Positions 48,553 through 56,554 of a DNA stretch of 64,000 nt are shown one piece after another. Numbering within the stretch: the first letter of the stretch is position 1; the number at the start of each line of letters is the position of its first letter. A program made the translations under genes and the position numbers. Source of the DNA: Ferruginibacter lapsinanis (lineage in GTDB: Bacteria; Bacteroidota; Bacteroidia; Chitinophagales; Chitinophagaceae); contig NZ_CP086063.1 of the NCBI RefSeq assembly GCF_020783315.1, positions 1,426,001 through 1,490,000 on the forward strand, read 5' to 3'. The notes beneath the pieces were generated by a model. That model ran no database searches and was not told where the DNA came from. It saw nothing but the letters and a program-made list of their open reading frames with translations.

Positions 48553-49119
48553 TTACAATTTTTCATAGTGAAGTGCAATTACACCACACGGAAAAGTTTT
48601 AGATTCTACCAGTTTTAATTTAGTGGTTTCGGTTACATTTTTAAATAGCGGCATCCCTTTTCCTAATATAATAGGATTTACAAAAAGCCAGAACTCATCG
48701 ATCAGTCCTTCATTTAATAAGGACTGCGAAGCACTTGGACTGCCGAATATTAAAATATTTTTTCCTTCCCGGTTTTTTATTTTATTAATGTTGTCTGTAA
48801 GTTGGTTGCTGATAATTGTAGTGTTGGTAAGCCCGGCCTCAGTAATTGTTGTTGATAATACAACTTTTGAAACTTTGTTGTACCAGGTTGAGTGCTCAAT
48901 GTCGTGTTTGCTTGCGTTTGGTTTTTCGCCTGCTGTTGGCCAATAACTTTGCATCATTTCATACGTTACCCGTCCATAGAGTGCGGTGTCTGCCTGGGCT
49001 GTCATTGTAGCAACAAAGTCAAACAGATCAGTATCTAATTTAACCCAACTCAGTTCTCCGTTAGGTCCTGCAACAAAACCATCAAGTGTTGTGTGCATAA
49101 AGAAAATTAACTTTCTCAT
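48553..49119 (-). CDS. Dihydrofolate reductase family protein (RibD C-terminal type)
   Basis: 188 aa. MRKLIFFMHTTLDGFVAGPNGELSW at the N-terminus, YGRVTYEMMQSYW and IFGSPSASQSLLNEGLIDEF with a late FKNVTETTKLKL define the RibD-C/YwjB-like family. It binds NADPH; true substrate is not known and need not be folate. It is preceded on its strand by a membrane-protein gene about 100 bp away. Confidence 0.9.
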   Translation of the reverse strand: MRKLIFFMHTTLDGFVAGPNGELSWVKLDTDLFDFVATMTAQADTALYGRVTYEMMQSYWPTAGEKPNASKHDIEHSTWYNKVSKVVLSTTITEAGLTNTTIISNQLTDNINKIKNREGKNILIFGSPSASQSLLNEGLIDEFWLFVNPIILGKGMPLFKNVTETTKLKLVESKTFPCGVIALHYEKL

Positions 49120-49218
49120 TTAGTATAATTTTTACTGTATAATTTTTTGTTTGTTAATGTTTGCAAGGGTGTTAAACTGCCATTGCAAGCAAACCCACGT
49201 TACCGGTAAGTACCATTA

Positions 49219-49644
49219 TTATTTGTTTTTTAATTCTAACAGTAAGTCCTGCCAATATTTTTTTGTCAATACACCAACATAAAACCGTCCTGATACTATA
49301 AAGTGAATGAATAACCAAAGTAAAAAAATTGCTTGTCCGTAAAATATAGGAATTTGTGAGTCTTCGCTTTTCCCAATTCTAAATGTTGTTGTTGATATGG
49401 CCGGGCTAAATGAAAGTAAACTGAACATTCCAATCAGAAGTGTTACCCCTAAAGCAACAACACCTACCGTATGATTTTTGAAAAGTAAAAAATAATTGAT
49501 TGGCAAAAAAATAAGACCGACGATATGCTGCCATGAAAATATTGTATCAGTTGTTGAAACTGTCCAAATTAAATTGATGGCAGAGATTGTCAAAATAATG
49601 AGTGGAATAAAGTCTAAATAGTATTTTATTTTTTCTTTTGTCAA
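49219..49644 (-). CDS. Hypothetical four-helix membrane protein
   Basis: 141 aa with four hydrophobic helices spread over the whole length (YLDFIPLIILTISAINLIW; VGLIFLPINYFLLF; VGVVALGVTLLIGMFSLL; IFLLWLFIHFIVSG). No family recognised. The intergenic sequence on its 3' side (49120-49218) contains paired GTTTGC/GCAAAC and TTGCAA/TTGCAA segments, a dyad similar in style to the other intergenic repeats here. Confidence 0.7.
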   Translation of the reverse strand: MTKEKIKYYLDFIPLIILTISAINLIWTVSTTDTIFSWQHIVGLIFLPINYFLLFKNHTVGVVALGVTLLIGMFSLLSFSPAISTTTFRIGKSEDSQIPIFYGQAIFLLWLFIHFIVSGRFYVGVLTKKYWQDLLLELKNK

Positions 49645-49803
49645 GGGGTAGTTATTTTAAGTTGTTTGCGAATCTTTGCCTTGGTTCGTGCCCTCAAGAA
49701 TCATTCGCTAAGTTAAAACTCCATAATCATATCTTTCAAAAAATAAAATCATTTTTATCCTGTTCAAAGTATTGGGCAGATGGATATATATAATCACAGG
49801 GAG

Positions 49804-49861
49804 CATCTAATTTAAAAAATGTATCTAAATTTGAAATAGGAACACCGATAAAGGTAGAAAA
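49804..49861 (+). promoter_or_regulatory. 58-bp promoter-like dispersed repeat, copy 1
   Basis: Contains a perfect -7 element TAAATTTG (49826-49833) and ends just before the ATG at 49865. It aligns without gaps to 56473-56530 with 48 of 58 identical bases, including GAAATAGGAACACCGA. In this copy it plausibly drives the 60-aa gene. Confidence 0.7.
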
Positions 49862-49864
49862 GAA

Positions 49865-50047
49865 ATGACAGGACTATTCCAACGATTAGCAATATGGGCT
49901 GCAATAATAACAATTATAGTGGCAATTATTGGATGGATTGCAGGTATCGTAAATATGTGGCCATTCTATAGGATAATGGTTATTATAATATTTTCTCTTT
50001 CTATTATTGCAATAATATTAGGGTATGTTGAAAAAGACAAAAAATAA
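49865..50047 (+). CDS. 60-aa two-helix membrane protein
   Basis: MTGLFQRLAIWAAIITIIVA and WPFYRIMVIIIFSLSIIAII are two hydrophobic helices joined by a Gly-rich turn, with a lysine-rich tail (GYVEKDKK). It resembles the small hydrophobic protein families with no assigned role; a small toxin-like or stress membrane peptide is possible but unproven. It has its own promoter-like repeat and is enclosed by an 18-bp inverted pair. Confidence 0.7.
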   Translation: MTGLFQRLAIWAAIITIIVAIIGWIAGIVNMWPFYRIMVIIIFSLSIIAIILGYVEKDKK

Positions 50048-50120
50048 TTTATCTATTTTTTTAATCATAATGGTCTAACAGGTATAATAGTTATCTGAGG
50101 ACACGAGCCAAGGCGAGGAC

Positions 50121-50828
50121 TTATAAATAATAATCTTTTTCAACTTCCCATGTAAAGGGTTCAATAAAAGTAGTGAGCTTTTTTAACTTTGTTATTTTAA
50201 AACTCCTCCATTTAACTTTTGATTTATCTGACGAAACATTGCCGACTTCGATCTTGACTTTTTTTGTAAGGAAGTTATAGCTTCTGTTTTCCATTTCTCC
50301 GGTATTGCGCTGAATAGCATTGCAATCGGCACCAATGAGGATAAATTGATTGCCTTGATACCGGAATTTGTATGAATTATTGGATGCTCCCCAACCACCC
50401 ATATTCATGAAAATTTGGAAATCTATTTTTAAAACTTGATGTGAAATTGAAATTCCCTGGTAAGGTTCTTCCATATATGGGTCGTCATGGCTTAGAATGA
50501 ATGTATTGCTTTGTGCAACAAAATCATATTGCTTTGAAGAGGCATTATAAAAGGAAATGATCAATATCCTGGGTTGAGATAAAATCGTATCTGAGTAATT
50601 TTCAGATTGCTTTACCAGCGTGATGGTGTCTTTATATTTTATCACAAGGCATAGATCATTCATGTGGTCATTATTGAGGTCGCCTTTGGCAGAGTCTAAC
50701 AGCACCCAGTTTTTGGGAATAAGATCCGCTATATTTTTTCCGTGTGACGCAATAATGGGATAACTAAAATTTTGTCCGAAACCAGGACAGAAACAATGGA
50801 GGAATACTATTGTTAAAAGTTGTTTCAT
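50121..50828 (-). CDS. Exported hypothetical protein
   Basis: 235 aa from ATG 50828 (MKQLLTIVFLHCFCPGFGQ signal peptide). An upstream in-frame ATG at 50873 adds 15 residues before the signal and is unlikely. The body has LDSAKGDLNNDHMNDLCLVI, a short acidic loop like those in VCBS/FG-GAP or EF-hand repeats, then beta-rich sequence. No family assigned with confidence. Its stop lies 6 bp from the 18-bp repeat at 50097. Confidence 0.72.
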   Translation of the reverse strand: MKQLLTIVFLHCFCPGFGQNFSYPIIASHGKNIADLIPKNWVLLDSAKGDLNNDHMNDLCLVIKYKDTITLVKQSENYSDTILSQPRILIISFYNASSKQYDFVAQSNTFILSHDDPYMEEPYQGISISHQVLKIDFQIFMNMGGWGASNNSYKFRYQGNQFILIGADCNAIQRNTGEMENRSYNFLTKKVKIEVGNVSSDKSKVKWRSFKITKLKKLTTFIEPFTWEVEKDYYL

Positions 50829-51015
50829 TAGATGGTACTTAACATTTGCATTTATACTATTACCCAAAAACAATCTACAAAATTTGTATTGTTATTGTGT
50901 CAATGCAATTTATTGGTTTTTTGTATAAATAAGGGCAGTCTGTAAAAACCTGCACATTACATTAAGAAGATCATGGAGTATGTTTTCCTGCAACATGATC
51001 CCCCGGTGAAGCCCT

Positions 51016-51720
51016 TCAACTTTTGTTCTTTCGTGCAAGCATCTCGTTATATTCATCAATAAGGCCATTCAGCGATGCAACCACCGTAACAAAAGGCTCA
51101 GCATCCGTATTAATTATATAATGAGCATTTATAGCATCCCGTAATTTATAATAAGCACTGTTTGCCTGAAGGCGTTTTTCTTTAAAACTAGCCGGATTTT
51201 TATTGCTCTGTTCTATGGCACGTTGCAGGTATTTATCTGCAAAACTATTATTGGCATTTTCCAGGTCTGTTTGCCAGGAGCCGAGGTTGAGTGCTGCTAT
51301 TGCTGCTGAAAGTTCGGGGACATTCTTCCAGTCTTCAATAATATTGCGGATGCTGGCTGTTTCGCTTTGGTAGTTATCGGCAACAACATTGCCAAACAAA
51401 GCAAGGTGCGAAACTAAAACAGTGGCATGGTGTTCTATAACAGGGTTTTGGCTATGAGTGTAGCCTCGTGCTATAGCCGAAATACCTCTCAAAGCCTTGC
51501 CACGCAGCAGGTCGAAATTTTCGAGTTCAGCCGTAATAGTACTGGCGGTTGGTATTTTGAACAGTGCTTCCAGCTCGCTGCCTGCCAATACCAATGCATT
51601 GTATTCCTTTTCTACCTGTAAGGTGGCGGGGTTGTTTTGATGAACGATGTTTATGGTGTCCTGAAAAAATTGAGCGCATTCGGTATTGCGAAGATTATAT
51701 AGTGGTATACCCTTGATCAT
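51016..51720 (-). CDS. DUF6261 family protein
   Basis: 234 aa all-helical protein. Begins MIKGIPLYNLRNTECAQFFQ and ends LNGLIDEYNEMLARKNKS, with the central LLRGKALRGISAIARGYTHS; I recall this as the Bacteroidota family DUF6261, function unknown. The tandem 42-bp array 2 lies 36 bp upstream on the same strand, so a transcript through the array would reach this gene. Confidence 0.7.
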   Translation of the reverse strand: MIKGIPLYNLRNTECAQFFQDTINIVHQNNPATLQVEKEYNALVLAGSELEALFKIPTASTITAELENFDLLRGKALRGISAIARGYTHSQNPVIEHHATVLVSHLALFGNVVADNYQSETASIRNIIEDWKNVPELSAAIAALNLGSWQTDLENANNSFADKYLQRAIEQSNKNPASFKEKRLQANSAYYKLRDAINAHYIINTDAEPFVTVVASLNGLIDEYNEMLARKNKS

Positions 51721-51756
51721 ATATTATTATGGATTAACTGCTGTTTGAAAATAAAA

Positions 51757-52150
51757 GATCGTATCCGCTTGTAGCGGATATGTTACTTTAGGTTAAAAGA
51801 AGCTTTCCGCCATTAGCGGATGTGTTGCTTTGAGTTGTGGGAAGCTTTCCGCTATAGGCGGATATGTTGCTTTGAGTTGTGGGAAGCTTTCCGCCATTAG
51901 CGGATGTGTTGCTTTGGGTTGTGGGAAGCTTTCCGCTATAGGCGGATGTGTTGCTTTGAGTTGTGGGAAGCTTTCCGCTATAGGCGGATGTGTTGCTTTG
52001 GGTTGTGGGAAGCTTTCCGCTATAAGCGGATGTGTTGCTTTGAGTTGTGGGAAGCTTTCCGCTATAGGCGGATGTGTTGCTTTGAGTTGTGGGAAGCTTT
52101 CCGCTATAGGCGGATGTGTTGCTTTGAGTTGCAGGAAGCTTTCTACCTGA
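51757..52150. repeat. Tandem array of 42-bp hairpin units (array 2)
   Basis: Exact 42-bp period: degenerate unit at 51757, intact units from 51799, 51841, 51883, 51925, 51967, 52009, 52051 and 52093, and a broken unit at 52135. Each has GAAGCTTTCCGC, five variable bases, then GCGGA, i.e. a TCCGC-n5-GCGGA hairpin, followed by TTGCTTTGAGTTGTGG. The stem is invariant and variation falls in the loop, so selection seems to act on the hairpin. Shares period and core with array 1. Confidence 0.93.
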
Positions 52151-52225
52151 TAAAACTTCCTCCTCCGGTAACAGAGCGGTAAAGCACCGGGTGTTTACAG
52201 GTAACGAAGGGATTAAAAAAGACAT
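51788..52225 (-). CDS. Open frame of 14-residue repeats across array 2 (doubtful)
   Basis: 145 aa: 24 non-repetitive residues (MSFLIPSLPVNTRCFTALLP first), then about nine copies of KLPTTQSNTSAYSG. It stays open because 42 is divisible by three, and the opposite strand is open as well. Repeat-to-repeat changes (TAT/AAT, AGC/GGC) alter amino acids while keeping the DNA hairpin. I rate it less likely coding than structural, but the unique N-terminus leaves the question open. Confidence 0.3.
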   Translation of the reverse strand: MSFLIPSLPVNTRCFTALLPEEEVLSGRKLPATQSNTSAYSGKLPTTQSNTSAYSGKLPTTQSNTSAYSGKLPTTQSNTSAYSGKLPTTQSNTSAYSGKLPTTQSNTSANGGKLPTTQSNISAYSGKLPTTQSNTSANGGKLLLT

Positions 52226-52295
52226 ACTGTTAGATTTTAATTGTTTTACAATAAAAATTTGAACAGGATGAGGTTTAATGATTTGTAATGGTACT

Positions 52296-52363
52296 GTCCC
52301 GGTGGGGTTTCTACAATGGGTACTTATAGTTAAAAAACGTTTCTGTGGAATTCCCGCCGGGAC
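52296..52363. repeat. GTCCCGGCGGGG-family inverted repeat, copy C
   Basis: The clearest copy: GTCCCGGTGGGGTTTCTACA on the left and TTCTGTGGAATTCCCGCCGG, then GAC, on the right, pairing over about 20 bp around a ~25-bp centre. Located in the gap between array 2 and the gene at 52433. Confidence 0.82.
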
Positions 52364-52432
52364 GTAACTATGTATTCTTTGGTAATATTAAATTCCATGA
52401 GTGTTTAGAACCTTTCCTTTATCTCGAAACTA

Positions 52433-52948
52433 CTATTGATTGATCTTTAAATTTTCTGCCAGCCATTCATCTATCTTTCCTTCTTCATCACTTTTGATCA
52501 GCTTTTCCATTTTCTTATCTCTTTTAATTCCTTTGCCGGTTTTGTAAACGGCTATCATATCACGTAAAGCAGCTCTGTGCTTTGCTCTCATATCTTTGGA
52601 GTAATTATTTTCAAGAACATATCTTGCTGAGGCAGACATATACAATACCAACATGCCCTCATTCTTTTTCTCAAAATCCATAATGGTTGGATTGATCTCA
52701 ACATTTACAGTAGGGCTTCCGTTGATCCATGTCAAAAGAAATGCAGCTACCATTTTTCGTTTATCGGTTTGCTCATTCAATGGCGTTTCTTTCAGCCATT
52801 TTGCGCCATCTATAACATCTTTTTCAAATTTGGTATAATCCGCTGCCGTTTTAAATTCATAGTGTTGCGGTACTTCAAAATTCTGGCCATAAAGGGTATT
52901 GCTCAAAATGCTCATAATAAGCATACATACTAAGGTGCTTTTTTTCAT
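52433..52948 (-). CDS. Exported hypothetical protein
   Basis: 171 aa. Signal peptide ending NTLYGQ, then a mixed alpha/beta body (YTKFEKDVIDGAKWLKETPL; YMSASARYVLENNYSKDMRA) and a lysine-rich C-terminal region. Family not recognised; similar proteins of this size occur singly in Bacteroidota. The RDD gene lies 51 bp upstream on the same strand. Confidence 0.72.
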   Translation of the reverse strand: MKKSTLVCMLIMSILSNTLYGQNFEVPQHYEFKTAADYTKFEKDVIDGAKWLKETPLNEQTDKRKMVAAFLLTWINGSPTVNVEINPTIMDFEKKNEGMLVLYMSASARYVLENNYSKDMRAKHRAALRDMIAVYKTGKGIKRDKKMEKLIKSDEEGKIDEWLAENLKINQ

Positions 52949-52999
52949 ACTGTATTGTTTTAACTGTTAGGTATTTTGGATTGTTTGGTGGTGGTTGTT

Positions 53000-53572
53000 T
53001 TATGTAGTTGGTGAGTTTTTTCGAACAACGAACGTTTGTCCGATCCTGTCGTGAAGTGTTCGTCGTTTTGAATCACTGAACAGGAATATGATATCGGTAA
53101 TATAAACGATTGAAATAGCCACTGAATAAAAATTCATATCAATGATACTGCTTGAAAGTTTGGAGTATCCATCTAAAGAGCGGGTTGTTGCAAACTCCGG
53201 CATCTGAAAGACAAGATATGCTACGATCAATGAATATATTCCGGGCAATATGTGAAAGATATTTCTCATCAGGGAATGGCTAAGTTGTATTTTTTGAAAT
53301 TCATAATTCAGCACAGAAATTTTCATCGCCATCTTTCCTACTGTTGCGCCATATTTAAATTCTAAGAGCGGTTTGTATACTATACCGATAATGCCAACAA
53401 TGAACATGAGCGGCAGGCTTTTCCAATAATTATTATTAAACATATTTAGAATAACGATCGGACTTAGCACAAGCATATCAATTACACTGCCCCAAACACG
53501 TTGCATAAATGTGGCGTATATATGATCAGGATACTCAAAGTCTTCTAAAAAATTCTGCTCATTTCCATTCAT
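53000..53572 (-). CDS. RDD-family membrane protein
   Basis: 190 aa. The defining Arg and Asp residues appear in FMQRVWGSVIDMLVLSPIVI, GATVGKMAMKISVLNYEFQK and DSKRRTLHDRIGQTFVV. Four hydrophobic segments. RDD proteins are proposed transporters or membrane regulators; the role here is unknown. Upstream on its strand is the noncoding stretch 53573-53805. Confidence 0.88.
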   Translation of the reverse strand: MNGNEQNFLEDFEYPDHIYATFMQRVWGSVIDMLVLSPIVILNMFNNNYWKSLPLMFIVGIIGIVYKPLLEFKYGATVGKMAMKISVLNYEFQKIQLSHSLMRNIFHILPGIYSLIVAYLVFQMPEFATTRSLDGYSKLSSSIIDMNFYSVAISIVYITDIIFLFSDSKRRTLHDRIGQTFVVRKNSPTT

Positions 53573-53720
53573 AAAAATTCATTTTGTTGTGTTAGTTATA
53601 TCAATCGAAGATAAAAGATTACCGCCAACTAATGAAGCGTTGCGAAATAAAGTAGTAGGTAAGTTTTAAAATTGATCCACTACTCAAAATAATGGCTGTG
53701 GCGGGAAGCTTGATTTCTCC

Positions 53721-53790
53721 GTTTTTGTTTGTGAGGATATGAGCCAAACTGAAGTGGCTTAAACGTTAAGCCGTTTATCAAACAAAAAAA
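53721..53790. other. Nested dyads upstream of the type B sorted protein
   Basis: TTTTTGTTTG (about 53723) and CAAACAAAAA (about 53779) form an outer inverted pair; inside, GGCTTAA (53756-53762), ACG, TTAAGCC (53766-53772) form a hairpin. A GAGGATATGAGCCAA motif between them matches the 18-bp repeat at 50097. It may be a remnant of the same repeat family or a regulatory structure. Confidence 0.5.
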
Positions 53791-53805
53791 ATGAGGTAAA
53801 TTACA

Positions 53806-55932
53806 TTGTGTATTTTTATCCCGGGTATAAAGCGTAAACCAAAATTTTGCTCTGTGACAGTAACCGAAAAAAATAATGATTTATTGATCGGGAATTTGTT
53901 TTCTGCGATAAGCAGTTATGGCAAAGCTAAATTTGGTATTCATCTCTTTCTTATCTTCAATTGTATCATCATTGCATCAAATTGCTTTTCGCAATCAAGA
54001 GATTTTTTTGTTCGTCATGGCAACAATATTGCATCGGTTACTTGTGGTGAGATGATTTTTGCGCCACTTACCACCGCAGAAAACAGAACAACAAAAGGAG
54101 CCGGTGCTGTATGGATAAAAAAACCAATTGACCTCCGGCAGCCTTTTGATATAAGTTTTGTAACGGAATTTAATTCACTGATCGGAACTGACGGAGGCGC
54201 TTTTGTTTTAACAGCAGATTCGGCAAGCGTAGGGAACAGTAATGACGGACTTGGTTTTGAGGGTATCAACAAATCTGTTGCAGTAACATTCGATCCTGTG
54301 ATAAACAGCGAAGACAATGATCCTTCATTTGTACATATTGCCATCCAGGCCAATGGAGATGTGAATCATAGTAGCATTAATAATCTTGCCGGCCCGGTTT
54401 CTTTTGAAAGCCTGTATCAAAATATTTCAGGAGTAAGACGCTTTAGTCATATTATAAAGATCAGTTGGGATCCGGTGGCAAGATCACTGACTGCTTACAT
54501 AGAAGGCGTAAAGTATGTTTCTGCTCAATATGATCTTATTCAAAAAATATTTGATGGTAACCCAAATGTTTATTTTGGATTTACTGCCTCCAATACGCAG
54601 TTGCAATATTTTCCACCCCGGGCCGAGATAGAATTTGGTTATATCCGTTTTTCTTTTGGCACCGTTGTTCCAAAATATAGCGCATCTCCCGAACCCGATA
54701 CTTGTTTTGGTAAGCCCATTACTTTTTCAGACAACTCTACTTATTTTTCAGAAAATATTTATAGTAATACAGATCAATTCAAGTGGTATTGGGATTTTGG
54801 TGATGGCACAAAGTTCAATGGAAAAGATCCGCCGCCTCATTATTACCCCGGCCCCGGATCATACAAATTTCAATATACAGTTACCAATCAGATAGGGTGC
54901 ACTTCCGATACTTTTCATAGACTGATCACACTTGGCTCTCCGCCTGTTGCAGATTTCAGCAATACACCGGCCTGTTCCAATTCGGTAACGAGTTTTTTAG
55001 ATATGTCTACCTCTATGGTAGGGGCGCCGGTGGTATGGGAATGGGATTTTGATAATAATGGGATGAAGGGAAATAAGATGAATGACAATACTGTTTACAG
55101 CCGGTCAGGAACAAGAGCTGTTTCGGTTAAGATCCGTACAGAATATGGTTGTGAAGCAACCATTACTAAAACCATTACTGTTGCCGAAAGGCCTTCTGTA
55201 AATTTCAGTTATCAGAAAGATTGCGAAGGAAATGTTCAATTCACTTCATTGGTTCAAAACAATCTGCCAATTGATGCATGGCACTGGGATTTTAATGATC
55301 ATACCGGTTCTTTTGATAAAGACCCATCGCATTTCTTCTTCAGGAACGGTATTTATCAAACAGCATTATTTGCAGTATCTGATAAGGGTTGTGTATCTGA
55401 CACCATCACAAAACCGATCCTTATTAATAAGATCTATCCATTTGCAGGAAATGATACGATCATAGCTGTAGGTCAGCCATTTCAATTACATGCGTTGGGT
55501 GGGGGCACTTATTCATGGTCTCCTTCAGAAGGATTAAGTAATGTTGCCATAGCAGATCCTGTGGTAAAACTCGATCATGATCAGGCCTATTATCTTACAA
55601 TAACAAACAGTGCTGGTTGTATCGCATCAGATACCATCCGTATAAAAGTGTATGATAGTGTTGCCGTTTATGTTCCCAATGCATTCACCCCTAATCATGA
55701 CGGATTGAATGATGTTTTACATGCTATTGCTCCGGGGTATACGGTAAACTATTTTGCGGTATACGACCGTCATGGAAAACTTGTTTTCCAGACGCATGAT
55801 GCCAATGCTGGCTGGGATGGAAATTTTAATGGCACTCCTCAATACGAAGGTGCTTATGTATGGTTGGTAAAAGCTACTAACTATCGAGGCTATAGTGTAG
55901 TGAAAAAAGGGAGTGTAATATTGGTGCGGTAG
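53806..55932 (+). CDS. Lectin/PKD protein with type B type IX sorting domain
   Basis: ~708 aa. A signal-like hydrophobic segment (FLIFNCIIIASNCFSQS) precedes an L-type lectin-like domain (DGGAFVLTADSA; GLGFEGINKSVAVTFDP), three PKD-type domains (WYWDFGDGTKFNGKDPP; WEWDFDNNG; WHWDFNDHTG) and the gliding-motility-associated C-terminal domain (VPNAFTPNHDGLNDVLHAIA; RHGKLVFQTHDANAGWDGNF). Exported by the type IX system, probably as an adhesin. Start is uncertain: no in-frame ATG precedes the signal; 53806 is a TTG, and the nearby ATG at 53791 stops after two codons. Confidence 0.88.
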   Translation: MCIFIPGIKRKPKFCSVTVTEKNNDLLIGNLFSAISSYGKAKFGIHLFLIFNCIIIASNCFSQSRDFFVRHGNNIASVTCGEMIFAPLTTAENRTTKGAGAVWIKKPIDLRQPFDISFVTEFNSLIGTDGGAFVLTADSASVGNSNDGLGFEGINKSVAVTFDPVINSEDNDPSFVHIAIQANGDVNHSSINNLAGPVSFESLYQNISGVRRFSHIIKISWDPVARSLTAYIEGVKYVSAQYDLIQKIFDGNPNVYFGFTASNTQLQYFPPRAEIEFGYIRFSFGTVVPKYSASPEPDTCFGKPITFSDNSTYFSENIYSNTDQFKWYWDFGDGTKFNGKDPPPHYYPGPGSYKFQYTVTNQIGCTSDTFHRLITLGSPPVADFSNTPACSNSVTSFLDMSTSMVGAPVVWEWDFDNNGMKGNKMNDNTVYSRSGTRAVSVKIRTEYGCEATITKTITVAERPSVNFSYQKDCEGNVQFTSLVQNNLPIDAWHWDFNDHTGSFDKDPSHFFFRNGIYQTALFAVSDKGCVSDTITKPILINKIYPFAGNDTIIAVGQPFQLHALGGGTYSWSPSEGLSNVAIADPVVKLDHDQAYYLTITNSAGCIASDTIRIKVYDSVAVYVPNAFTPNHDGLNDVLHAIAPGYTVNYFAVYDRHGKLVFQTHDANAGWDGNFNGTPQYEGAYVWLVKATNYRGYSVVKKGSVILVR

Positions 55933-55986
55933 GTTTGTTGGGGGATGAATGAGGCTGAACGCTTTTTAATTTGTCGGTTTATTTAT

Positions 55987-56005
55987 GTGGAAACCTCGAC
56001 GGGAC
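55987..56005. repeat. GTCCCGGCGGGG-family repeat, half copy E
   Basis: GTGGAAACCTCGACGGGAC is an isolated right arm, the inverse of copy D at 56363. Together they bracket the 98-aa gene at 56049-56345. Confidence 0.65.
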
Positions 56006-56048
56006 AATACCACTTGCAACAATATTTTTGTTTTACACGGCCTTACTC

Positions 56049-56345
56049 TTACCTTAAGTCTTCATTCATATTCAAGACAAAAGCTAAAACTGTTGATAGC
56101 ACATAAATTATATAAAGAATGTAAGGAACCTTCTCAAAAATTAAGTTTTTATTGATTAGTGAAATAATAGAAAGTAGTAAGAAAAACAGAAAAGTATACA
56201 AAGCGAAATTCCAAAAATGACTTTGAGAGATTATTGTAAAAAGTCTTGTATGAAAGGCATCGTCGATTACATTTAGAATTAGACAGACAAATACTATTAA
56301 ATATACTATTCCGTTAAATCTTTTTATTTTCTGAATATAATTCAC
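56049..56345 (-). CDS. Small hypothetical membrane protein
   Basis: 98 aa with three hydrophobic helices (FNGIVYLIVFVCLILNVIDD; WNFALYTFLFFLLLSIISLI; YILYIIYVLSTVLAFVLN). No family assigned. Enclosed between inverted arms of the GTCCCGGCGGGG repeat (half copy E and copy D), similar in style to the other bracketed genes here. Confidence 0.65.
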   Translation of the reverse strand: MNYIQKIKRFNGIVYLIVFVCLILNVIDDAFHTRLFTIISQSHFWNFALYTFLFFLLLSIISLINKNLIFEKVPYILYIIYVLSTVLAFVLNMNEDLR

Positions 56346-56362
56346 TTAAAATTATTTAGTTT

Positions 56363-56428
56363 GTCCCGGCGGGGTTTTCACAATTGATACTTCAAATTAA
56401 ACACATTTCTGTGAAACCATGCCGTTGA
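56363..56428. repeat. GTCCCGGCGGGG-family inverted repeat, copy D
   Basis: GTCCCGGCGGGGTTTTCACA at 56363-56382 with a degenerate right arm TTCTGTGAAACCATGCCGTT. Lies just upstream of the 98-aa gene. Confidence 0.72.
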
Positions 56429-56472
56429 ATACTTGGCTAATGGTTCCTGTTGGCCGGAGGCCAGACAGGGGC

Positions 56473-56530
56473 CATCTAATTAAGAAAATGTTTTTACATT
56501 CGAAATAGGAACACCGACAACGGCACAAAA
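56473..56530 (+). repeat. 58-bp promoter-like dispersed repeat, copy 2
   Basis: Aligned gap-free to copy 1 (49804-49861), 48 of 58 identical. Its -7 element is TACATTCG. Immediately to the right begins the first cassette boundary (56538), so whatever this promoter once served is displaced by the cassette array. Confidence 0.72.
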
Positions 56531-56554
56531 ACCTGATGTTAGCTGTTGTTTTGT

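Larger units (their letters stand above)
49678..50114. repeat. 18-bp inverted pair bracketing a 60-codon gene
   Basis: GCCTTGGTTCGTGCCCTC at 49678-49695 and GAGGACACGAGCCAAGGC at 50097-50114 are inverted repeats with two transitions. The bracket contains the promoter-like repeat (49804-49861) and the 60-aa membrane-protein gene. A third, partial copy (GAGGATATGAGCCAA) occurs near 53732. Confidence 0.75.

Noticed and set aside
51830..52150. Plus-strand frames (106 and 92 residues) over array 2
   Set aside because: Open only because the 42-bp unit is divisible by three; cysteine- and arginine-rich repeats without start support.
51757..52150. CRISPR array
   Set aside because: Units are contiguous with no unique spacers and no cas genes are present; the same applies to 18751-18964.
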